Origin: Platerodrilus igneus
Lineage: Eukaryota > Arthropoda > Insecta > Coleoptera > Lycidae
Assembly (NCBI GenBank): GCA_036346225.1
Contig: JARFIW010001323.1
Span: 620,001-684,000 of the forward strand
Direction of reading: 5' to 3'
Length of the DNA stretch: 64,000 bases
In this document: in pieces, positions 56,000 to 64,000 of the stretch
Layout of the letters: every line of letters starts with the position of its first letter
Position numbering within the stretch: position 1 is the stretch's first letter
The notes under the pieces: generated by a model
Database searches by the model: none
What the model was told of the DNA's origin: nothing
Seen by the model: only the letters and a program-made list of their open reading frames with translations
Program-made: the position numbers and the translations under genes

Positions 56000-57772
56000 A
56001 ATCATAGAGTACAAATCCCTTGATGAAAGGGTATCGACTTCCTTCGGGTCTAACTTTAATCGCCCGAGTAGGCGCTGTCTCGCTCTATCCTCGAATCTGC
56101 ATAGTACATGCATTGCAGTCTCCGGTTCCTCTAAGCAGAGTCCGTATTCGAGGTATGCGTTATATTTATGCATCCTCTAGAGGTGAACCTTGACAGACGT
56201 GTGTCCTATCAGGAACTCCACAGTGATTCTGAGTTGTTCCCTGCTTAAACAAAGCAGTTCCTGGGTTCTGTTTTTGCTAGGCCCTTTTATCAGCGCCTTG
56301 CTATGTGTTAGTCCTGGTCTGTTCTGCCAGTCTCTTTGGTGTTGGTTGCACATTCATTCGCTGATATAGCTACGGATGGCAGCTTTAGTGACTCCCAAGG
56401 CAGGTTCGGGACCGATAAATGGCCCTTGCGCCAATTTTTCCCAAGCAATCTCGTATGCTCCGTACCTTCAATAATCCTAGACTGAAGGTCCAAGCCTTGT
56501 CTCCCCCACCACCGCCAAATGTAGTGCGGAAGGCCAAGGAGAGTCTCCATAGCAGCAGTGGGCGTGGATCACATTGCCCCTGTAATACTTAGACAGGCCA
56601 GTCTTTGGTTCCTACCCAACTTTATTTTGGTGTTTGATTGTTCAGCCTTGGACCACCATACCAAGGCTGCATATGTTATTGCTGGTCTGACCACCCTAGT
56701 GTACAACCAGTGTACCATGTATGGTTTTAGCCTACAGGATTTGTCGCATGTGCGTCTAACTATTGCTAAGGACGTTTCTGTTTTGCATACAGTCTTATTG
56801 ATCTGCAGGTTTCATGTGAGCTTGGAGTCCAGAGTGACCCCAAGTACACCACTTTGCCTGACAGGCCGATATCGTTACCGTTAAGGAAGAGAGGTGTAAT
56901 GCCCGCAATCTTCCTTCTCCAGGTGAAAGGTACTAAGGTGGATTTTTGGTCGTTGACTCGAAAGCCTTTCCCCATTGTCCACCTCTCTATTATTTTCAGG
57001 GCTTCTTGCATTCGGTCCCTGATAATATTATTGTATTTACCCTACACTAAGATTGCTAAGTCATCAGCATATTCCAGCGGGGTAAACCCTTCTCTGGTCA
57101 GCTCCCACAGCAATCCGTCCATGACTAGGTTCCACAACAGGGGAGAAAAAATTCCTCCTGCGGGCATTTCCTAGCCACCCGGACTGCCATGGTACCACCA
57201 AGCAGTTCTGTGAGTGCTACCCTTCCACTTAACATGCAGTCTATCCACCTGCAGCAAGTTTCCTCCATCCCAACTGATCTGGTGACCGTCGAGATGGAGC
57301 TGAAGGATGTATTATTAAAGGCTTCCTCGATGTCTAAAAAAGGCACATAGAAGGATCTCTTTGTTAGCTAGAGTCTTTTCAGCCTTGGAAACCAGGTAAT
57401 GAATAGCTGACTTTATTGAAAGTCCAGACTGGTTCGGGTGTAATGGGTTAGTTGCCAAAATACTCCTCCTCATATGCCTGTCAAGCAGTTTTTCCATCGT
57501 CTTTAGGACAATGGACATACGACTGACGGCCTGTAGGATTTTGCCTATGAGTGGTCCGTACGACCAGGTTTAGTAATAAAGGCTACCCTAGTTAACTTCC
57601 AACTGCTCGGAATATATTGGAATATCAAGCTAACCTTCAAAACTCTGCAGATCCAGCTCAGCAGAAGGTTTGGTACGTTTTGTAGCATGGCTGGGAGAAT
57701 TCCGTCAATGCCGGGAGATTTATATGGGTTGAAAATATTTATCGCCCATTTAATTTTTTTGAAGGTAATCAC
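56000..57772 (-). pseudogene. R1-like LINE reverse transcriptase and C-terminal part
   Basis: Minus pieces in order: 57545-57772 (NPYKSPGIDGILPAMLQN, PSSWKLTRVAFITKPGR), 57315-57518 (MEKLLDRHMRR, LHPNQSGLS), 57125-57346 (FLDIEEAFNNTSF, first catalytic D), 56766-57011 (GKGFRVNDQKSTLVPFTWRR), 56308-56550 (WRWWGRQGLDLQSRI) and 55970-56173 (LEEPETAMHVLCRF, the Cys-His C-terminal motif). These match R1-clade LINE ORF2. The YADD region lies in a broken stretch near 57070. Confidence 0.85.
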
Positions 57773-58073
57773 CGTCTTCGCTACTGCTCAGTCTTCGTGA
57801 GATGCCCTACTTTCGGGGGCCTCAGGCCCCTGAACTTGCCACTCAAAAGGTTATTGTTCCAGTTCCGCCGAACCAGGGAAATGAGTTTGGAGCAAAAGAG
57901 CCATCGTCTCCTTCTCATTCCTGGTAAAACTATTGTCTCCCATGGACAGTGCGCCAATAGATCTCTGGGTGTCCTTCAAGAAAATTCTTTGAAGTCTGGC
58001 GCATTCAAGATATCCTTCGATATCTTCACAGTACCTCTACTGTGATTCTCTCTTGGCCTTCCTCAGAACTTTC

Positions 58074-58448
58074 TTATACCGAGTAAGAGTCCGCTAGTTC
58101 TCTTGAGCGCGGAAGGTTAGGGGAGTCGAACGGAAGATAGGCTGATCCGAGTATAATCTCCTTCGGCCCACCTCCGCCTAGTCCCACCTTGACCTCCACA
58201 AAGTCTTGTTGACAGAATTCTGTAAGCTGCAACCACTTAAAGTTGTTTTTGATTAGTATACAGGTCCTGGGTCTATCAATGGATCTACTATATACAAGTG
58301 CCCCACCGATTAAACCCATTCGTAGCACGATTCCCTTGCAAAACCAAGGTTCCTGGATAAGGGCTATGTCGCAGTCCGCCATCAGCTTACATAGGGCTGC
58401 TGATACTGCTCTACTGTGCTGCAGGTTCACTTGGACCACCCTTATCAT
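58074..58448 (-). pseudogene. R1-like LINE endonuclease, N-terminal half
   Basis: MIRVVQVNLQHSRAVSAALC, then DIALIQEPWFCKG and ILGSAYLPFDSPN. NLQHS..A and IQEPW are diagnostic of R1-clade APE endonucleases. The second half of the domain is missing before RT begins at 57772. Confidence 0.9.
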
Positions 58449-59520
58449 TAGGTGAATTGCTCTTGATAGGCTTGAACAAGACCGTTCTTAGCCCGTAATA
58501 GGCCTTGAACTTGGCTTGTTCAAGTATCTCATGAGATCCAGGATCGACTGAAAATGCCATGATAGTTCCTTCCTTATCGGCTTTTCAGGAAAGCATACGC
58601 CAGCCACCCGTTTGCAGACTAGGATTCTGCTTCTGCAGTCGGATCCTAGCAACTTTCTCCTCGACATCTCTGTCGAGGATCCATACTAGAACCTTGGGTC
58701 TCTTCGGGAGATCCGCTGCGTCCATTACTTTTAGATAGGAACCCTCCCAATGGTGTCTCTTCGTCTCTACATTGTGCTTAACTCACCCCTTGGTTTTTAG
58801 GTTAGCACAGGTCAACCAAAGGACACCGTCGGCAAACATAGCGCCCTCGAACTGAGGTGGGTTAGAGCTTCCTGAGGGAGTGTCGAATACAGCATTCAGA
58901 AGCATGTTCTGGACGCTCATCGACTGTCCCTCAGTCAATACTGAGTTCGGGACGTCTGTCGATTACCGCCACTCACAATCTCCTAGCAGTAGCAGTATAT
59001 GACCCAATCTGCTCATGGCTTTTGGGGCGTTTAGTTTGCTGCTGAGGTTTAGATGGTGTCGGTGTGGAAGTTTCTGAACGAGGTCTTTTATTGCCCCCGT
59101 TCTCCTTCTGCACCAACACCTTCTTTGTGAACGGTTTTGACTTCGTCCAAGTCCCAGCTTCGACTTTCTTAGCTTGCCTCAGCTTCCTACGCTAAGCACC
59201 CGAAAGCCTCTTTGCTTGCAGTCCAGTGTCTGCAAGCTTGTTTATTGTTTTCTACATGTCTCGTGTATCAGACACCGGTCTTGCAAGCAAACTTGCATTC
59301 CGGGTCTGCTCCACCTCCAAGGATAAGTTTTGGTTACCTGAGGGGTCCCCCATTGCTAGTTCCACCTCTTCAGGTTCAGTTTTACTAATGGTAACAATTG
59401 TATTCATGATAGTTCCCACGAGTAAGGGGGATGTAAATGGTCACCATGCCAGGTGCCCCCTGTGAGCATGGAAGGCGTGAATAAAACGGGGTGCCACCCT
59501 GTTCCCCGAGTTTTGGACAA
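58449..59520 (-). pseudogene. R1-like LINE ORF1 remnant and 5' region
   Basis: Minus-strand text includes SETSTPTPSKPQQQTKRP-like low-complexity sequence near 59040-59110 and KAYYGLRTVLFKPIKSN just before the endonuclease. This is consistent with the gag-like ORF1 of R1 elements. Many stops, no intact zinc knuckles seen. Confidence 0.55.
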
Positions 59521-59608
59521 TGTCAATCGCGGAAGGCATTGTTTCTTAAACTAAGACTTTTCTTCATTAGAGTAATTCTCTACTTGCATATTGGCGTTAT
59601 CTTTTATG
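59521..59608. repeat. 88-bp direct repeat, right copy
   Basis: Counterpart of 55714-55800. The first 31 bases are identical and about 11-12 differences lie in the rest. Confidence 0.85.
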
Positions 59609-60329
59609 TTGAATTTGTTTGGGCTTATTTTAAGTTTAACTATTTTGTTCACTATAACATGAAGTTTATTACTTTTACTGAATTCCTAACATAGATTAAG
59701 TTTCATTAAAACGCTTGATTTATAAATAATAAAGAGCTTAAAACACAAAAATATGTTTCTCATTAATTTTTTTAACAGTTTTTTTATAAAACTTTTTTTA
59801 CAAGCGATATTGGGTTATCTCCACTTTACTCCGTACATTTTAAAAATGAGAATTTACGTATAGTTCACTTTACCCCTATACGCACAGGGTAAAATGAATC
59901 AACATTTAGCCGTCAATAATTAAAAAAAAACAACCAAAAGAACGCTAAGCTTTTAGAATATTAAAAGTAAGGCACTAATAATTCTAAATTTTTGTTTTCG
60001 ATGGATTTAAATGTGTATTTTACAAAAATATTTTTTAAAAACATCAATTTTGGATCTATTTACCCCACGTGACGTTACTTGAAATTTTGAAGAATTTCTA
60101 GTGCTCAAAACAACGGGCATGGAAAGTTTAAGGTAATGCTGCTCGCCCACTTATATTTATTTATATTTGCTTGGATAAATGTGATTGCTCTACCTATTTA
60201 TAGAATTAAGAAATAATTTAGTAAATAACAGAAATAGTTGAAAAACAGGATTTAGTAGTTAACCATAAAATAATTATCGGCTCTTCAACTTTAACCTCGT
60301 GCGTTTAGTGTTTAGTTTCTTACTGTAGA
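59609..60329. other. pogo-like element 3' remainder and upstream region of the next gene
   Basis: Two stretches resemble the end of the other pogo relic (CCACTTTACTCCGTAC near 59820, CACTTTACCCCTATAC near 59868, ATTTACCCCACGTG near 60058; compare GTAAAGTGGGGTAC at 18169). The last ~200 bp should hold the promoter of the gene at 60330, with an Inr-like TTTAGTGTTTAGTT at 60305. No TATA box stands out. Confidence 0.45.
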
Positions 60330-60809
60330 ATGATGTTGCGTTTACTTCTTGGAGCAATTTGTTTTTTATCTGTTGTAAGTGCGCATATTGCGATTATAAA
60401 AACAATTGACGTTGTATATATTTATTTTAAGGGAGCATATCGTTACACCATAGAAGAACTTCAATGCCTCGAAGAACATAAACTGAACAAGCATGAAATT
60501 ATGGTAATTGACAATCTTGATACCGTTCCCGAAGACAACGAAGATTATAATAAGTTTAAAGATTGCGTTTACAAGAAAGAAGGTGTGCTAAAAGCGAATG
60601 GTGAAATAGACATCGAAAATGCAAAAATTGTGTTTGGCATTTATTTTAAAAAATTTTTTGAAACTGAAAAACTGTACACTAAAGAATTTATAAGGACTGC
60701 CATTGATACGGCTTTAGAAGTATGCAAAGATAAAAGTGTTGCATCTGAACTAAGAAACTGTCTTCTTCGCGATGAAGCTATTCGAGGATTACATTTTGTT
60801 CGACATTAA
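60330..60809 (+). CDS. Secreted odorant-binding-protein-like protein (four-cysteine type)
   Basis: 159 residues in a single uninterrupted frame. MMLRLLLGAICFLSVVSA is a clear signal peptide. The mature part is helical and charged, with cysteines at about residues 46, 79, 132 and 144. The stretch KDCVYKKEGVLKANGEIDIE resembles the C-x3-K-x-GVL-x-NGEID-x-E signature of insect PBP/GOBP odorant-binding proteins, and four rather than six cysteines fits the minus-C subgroup. Such proteins carry small hydrophobic ligands in sensory lymph or other secretions. The N-terminal extension before the first cysteine is somewhat long. A second ATG follows the first directly. No intron is evident, which is unusual for this family. 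Confidence 0.7.
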   Translation: MMLRLLLGAICFLSVVSAHIAIIKTIDVVYIYFKGAYRYTIEELQCLEEHKLNKHEIMVIDNLDTVPEDNEDYNKFKDCVYKKEGVLKANGEIDIENAKIVFGIYFKKFFETEKLYTKEFIRTAIDTALEVCKDKSVASELRNCLLRDEAIRGLHFVRH

Positions 60810-61667
60810 AAAAGCGAACAAAAAAGGATAAATAGGTGTGCAAGTAATTAGATGTTATTGACAATTAGGTTAAGTAGCGAGAGCAAGTTTATTTACGTTA
60901 TTGTTTTTGTAATATTTCAACTTATAAACCTTTTGTGTACATCATTTACGTTTTCTTCATTTCGAAAAGCTGAAACGTCAACCTTGTGGCGTGGATGAAC
61001 TAATTAGGGTGGAAACGACTCCGGGAGGATACAGTATAGCTGGCTCGAAGAATAGAAATGAACGCAAAGTGGTTGAACCCTATTTCACCTTGGAGAGGAA
61101 AGGTAATACCTAAAGGGCGAAGGCTCCTAAAAGAAAAGGTAGGGAAAATGATTTAAGGTAATGAAGGTAAAAAAACAATGATTTATCAAAATCCTGAGTC
61201 ATCGTGGGTTAGCAAAGATGTTACATAAGCTAAGCCATATTGGTATTTCTCGGGTAAACGATTAAACCAAATGGACGGATCTGTAAGTAGATTCTTAAGG
61301 TTTCTTTTTTATATAACTACTAAATTTATTAGCCACCACAGGATGATCATGTAAAACGTTGACGAAACGTCAATAGTAGATATAGCAGTTAAGGTACAAC
61401 AATCCGTCTAGCGAACATAAGAATAATAATACTAATTGAGGGATGTTTGATGTGAAAGTAAAAGTAATTGAAAGAACCTTTTATTAGGCTTTAAACAGCA
61501 TAATTCTACAAAATGACAGTGACAATAAAGATCCTATAGAGGCCAGTTTTCTGAATGTCTAAACTGTGATGTAGCATTCTAGATGCAATCATTACATTCT
61601 TCCTTCCTTCTTTGTAAGAACTTAGTCGGATAAGTACAACAGCATGCGTCTTTCACGTAGTGACTTA
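60810..61667. other. Intergenic, no gene seen
   Basis: Contains AAACGTCAA-type motifs (60975, 61366) and a possible edge of the Gypsy element to the right. No LTR could be delimited. Confidence 0.4.
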
Positions 61668-61973
61668 CTAGTTTCTCCGCCGCCCTGATGCTATCGTCTT
61701 GCCTTTGGTCTCTATTTTTTCAGAAACCGAAGTCGAGTCCGTAGTTGAAACTGGCTCTCCTGGCTCACGATAACCGCTTTGCTCTTCTCTGTCAACTGTT
61801 TTTGGAGCAGGGGCTAAGTCTCTGATAGATACAGTACTTTCAGTCCTACTGGGTAAGTGTACAAACGCATATTCCGAGTTTGTTTCTATTAGTTCAACTT
61901 CTTCAACTACGGGTTCATACTTTGAGTTTCGAGCATGATTCCTTAAAAGCACTGGACCGGCTGTAATAACCAT
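61668..61973 (-). pseudogene. Element C integrase C-terminal domain
   Basis: GPVLLRNHARNSKYEPVVEE, then EYAFVHLPSRTESTVSIRDL and APAP: the small beta-barrel domain in this Gypsy group. A one-base frameshift near 61960 separates it from the core piece 61943-62251. Confidence 0.85.
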
Positions 61974-62387
61974 GTTGGTATCGAGCTTCCATTAGTAGAT
62001 TTTGGTCGATATGTAAATAATAAATCGAGAGGCGTAGAGTTCGTGGTAGTGCATAATAGTGAACGTATCGGGTGAAACACATCACTTAAAACTAGTTCCC
62101 ATTGAATCGTTTTTAGGTTTTGACTTCTGAGTGCTAGTAAGATTGTTTTCCATACTATACCATTGTATTTTTCACATTGTCCATTTCCGCGGTGGTTGTA
62201 TGCAGAAGTTCGACTCGTAGGTATGCCATGACAAATCAAAAAGCACTTCACTTCTTGCGATATGAGAAACTCTTCGATCTGAGTGAATGTAAGGCATTCC
62301 GGATATGGTAAATACCTGCCGGAGACACGATATTACCGTTTGCGACGTCATTTTTGAACATGGGAAGGCGAAAGGAAATCTGGAGTA
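61943..62387 (-). pseudogene. Element C integrase core, second part
   Basis: From 62387 the minus strand resumes the core with RFPFAFPCSKMTSQTV-like text. There is a frame break near 62290, then HGIPTSRTSAYNHRGNGQCE with the catalytic glutamate (GQCEKYN), then WKTILLALRS and IRSLLCTTTNSTP. Its first part is across the insert at 63220. Confidence 0.85.
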
Positions 62388-63219
62388 TGTTACATGCCGA
62401 AAAAACGGTATGTAAACATTTCTAATTTTAGTTTCTAATTTGCAAGTGATTTCGCGCCAATAATTTAAAAGACTTGTGCGTGTATTGTCGTCCCTTTTGA
62501 TAGTCGCGTCGGCGCTCGAGATTACGCAGAGGGAAAAGAGAGTGGAACAGGAGCGGTGATTTCCGTCACGTCAGGACTAGTCAACGAGACGTCGAACGGA
62601 GGTTTTATCTTTGTGCCGTTACCTTGTCTTCTCTTTCGGGATATGTAGGTTTCCTTTTATCTACCTAATTATCGTTCCTCTTACCAGTTTCCTGTGGTTC
62701 TGCTATAAAATAGGAAAGAAGAAGACAAATTAAATATGGTTCCGACAAGGGGCCCAAAGAGATGACCCACGCTCGACAACGCCCAAGGACGTCCGCAGCG
62801 CCCAACTAACGCGAGAGTAGCTGCCATGTGTGAAGAGTTCTACAGTTTTACGTGAGTACCTTTGTCATTCTCTTATAATTAAAATAAACATTTTTTGCAT
62901 GTGATAATAATTTGATCATAAAAATGACGTAACCGTTTATTGCGCAACATTTTGCATGTATTTATCTTTGTTACCAACTGTCGTAGTGGCTCTCATACAT
63001 GTGCATCGGGCGCCACTGTTACACTTAGGGTCTAGCCTCTAAGGTATAACTTTTTAAGGTCTCTTTTCCCTCTGCGTCTGCGCAATCTCGAGCGTCGACG
63101 CGACTATCAAAAGGGACGGAAATACACGCACAAGTCTTTTAAATTATTGGCGCGAAATCATTTTCAAATTAGAAACTAAAATTAAAAATGTTTACATACC
63201 GATTATTCGGCATGTAACA
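62388..63219. mobile_element. 832-bp element with ~150-bp inverted ends, inserted in integrase
   Basis: It starts TGTTACATGCCGA and ends TCGGCATGTAACA. The two ends are inverted copies for about 150 bp (through GCGCTCGAGATT). AGTA occurs at 62384-62387 and 63220-63223, an exact 4-bp duplication splitting the integrase codons for VIDEYS and RFPFAF. Most of its left two thirds matches the 666-bp repeat at 50644. It contains TATAAAATAGG near 62705 and so looks like an LTR with an inverted partial copy attached. Confidence 0.85.
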
Positions 63220-63600
63220 AGTATTCGTCTATGACTGTAAGTATGTATTGGTTCTTACCTGTCGATAGCAGGGGGCATTTAAAATCTATATTTAACATTT
63301 CGAAGGAGGGCGTTGCTTTGATGAGAGTCCCCTGACTTTTATAGAACCCCGGCTTTAGTTCAGCAAATATTCCGCATGCTTGGGTTACTCGCCGAACGTC
63401 CTCTACGGAGTACGGTAAGTTTTTGCTTTAATCCAGTAGTACAGCCTAGTTATACCAGGATGACACAATGAATTAGGTAGGTTATATAAGCTCTTTTCCC
63501 CAGCAGTCGCAGAGCATACTCTAAAAAGGGTATGCGCAGCTGCATTTTCTTTACCGGGTCGATACAATATACCAAATTTATAGTTCGGTAGCTCTAGACT
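63220..63600 (-). pseudogene. Element C integrase zinc region and core start
   Basis: Broken minus-strand text includes the end of RNase H (ELPNYKFGILYRPGKENAAA), SLCHPGITRLYY-like zinc-domain text and LTVIDEYS at the insert border. Stops and shifts are present near 63300 and 63430. Confidence 0.75.
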
Positions 63601-63614
63601 CTATCTCATAATTT

Positions 63615-63959
63615 TTAGTTTTTGATTTTCCCAGAAAGTGATGCGTTAAACATAAAGGCGACGGATCTTTGGTCTGTCATTAGCTGGAATGGTCTACCTA
63701 GGAGGAAATGTCTCCATTTACGGACAGCTACGATAGCATGTGCTTGTTTTTCAATGGAAGAGTGTTTTTGTTCAGAAAAAGATAGAGTTCTGGAAAAGAA
63801 GGCAACTGGTTTTCCCAATTGACCTAAAGTAGCCCCGATGGCTAAATCGGACGCATCTGTTTCTACAACGAACATTGCATTTTCATCAATGGAACTAACG
63901 CCCGCTTTGGCAACTACTTGCTTTAATAGTTCAAACGCCGATACCGCATCATCCTGCAT
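63615..63959 (-). pseudogene. Element C RNase H domain
   Basis: FVVETDASDLAIGATLGQLG, SFSEQKHSSIEKQAHAIV and MTDQRSVAFMFN: the RNase H region of Gypsy pol with the first catalytic aspartate in TDAS and the glutamate in IEK. The frame closes at 63615 and RT would lie beyond the window. Confidence 0.88.
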
Positions 63960-64000
63960 GGGAAATACTTTACATCGAGCAAGCGGTTGGATTTTTTTCT

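Larger units (their letters stand above)
55801..59520 (-). mobile_element. R1-clade LINE, ~3.7 kb, with internal deletions
   Basis: On the minus strand, 5' to 3': an ORF1-like remnant, an APE endonuclease start, RT pieces, and a C-terminal zinc region. It ends in ATCAAAAAAAAC at 55801, a short poly(A). R1-type order and motifs are present but shorter than the usual 5-6 kb. Frameshifts abound. Confidence 0.85.
61668..64000 (-). mobile_element. Ty3/Gypsy pol, minus strand, running off the window end (element C)
   Basis: From the window end leftward: RNase H (63615-63959), the integrase zinc region (about 63240-63600), integrase core (split by an 832-bp insert), core end and C-terminal domain (61668-62251). 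The text resembles a common insect Gypsy group with the integrase phrase IRSLLCTTTNSTP. The 5' part (gag, protease, RT) lies outside the window and no LTR was identified on the left. Confidence 0.85.

Noticed and set aside
60330..60809. Toxin or venom-like secreted peptide
   Set aside because: Length, helix-rich composition and the GVL..NGEID signature fit an odorant-binding fold better, and the cysteine pattern is not toxin-like.

Overview
The window is AT-rich eukaryotic DNA packed with nested transposable elements. Spliced introns, DEG/ENaC (pickpocket) exons, a four-cysteine odorant-binding-like protein and the retroelement types point to an insect. A non-dipteran insect such as a beetle seems likely, but the order is a guess from element types. 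Only two host genes can be supported. One is the 3' end of a pickpocket-type sodium channel gene on + (five exons, 36703-50327, with one ~13 kb intron full of repeats). The other is a single-exon secreted protein resembling a minus-C odorant-binding protein (60330-60809, +).

Left part (1-30010). A decayed minus-strand multicopy gene relic (about 360-1640) is followed by a complete but dead Ty3/Gypsy element on the minus strand (3404-10165, 4-bp GTAT target duplication). Next is a 6.7-kb foldback-like element (11414-18148) with ~1.55-kb inverted arms. Each arm carries an outer array of ~30-bp palindromic repeats, and a perfect 6-bp CAATCC duplication flanks the whole. Its right arm is split by a block of LINE 3' fragments (14681-17007, 8-bp duplication). 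A pogo-like transposase relic (18160-20335) is truncated by an RTE-like LINE. A second LINE is interrupted by a young Gypsy element with nearly identical 1.5-kb LTRs (21587-29643, GGGG duplication).

Middle (30011-50630). A gag-protease retroelement remnant (32614-35111, +) sits beside an oppositely oriented tRNA primer-binding site. Then come the pickpocket exons. The large intron holds three small tandem arrays, a palindrome plus 397-bp tandem array carrying four identical tRNA-like genes, a 62-bp-stem hairpin, a rearranged CR1/Jockey-like LINE, an RTE-like LINE and a complete Tc1/mariner-type transposon with ~300-bp inverted repeats (47494-49719).

Right part (50631-64000). There is a 666-bp repeat bounded by 13-bp direct repeats. 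A second pogo-like relic is split by an R1-clade LINE whose two flanks carry an 87-bp near-duplicate. The odorant-binding-like gene follows. Last is a minus-strand Gypsy element running off the window end, whose integrase codons are split by an 832-bp element with inverted ends and an exact AGTA duplication. No CRISPR, rRNA or prokaryotic gene was seen. Most coding features are retroelement or transposase relics and should not be read as host genes.
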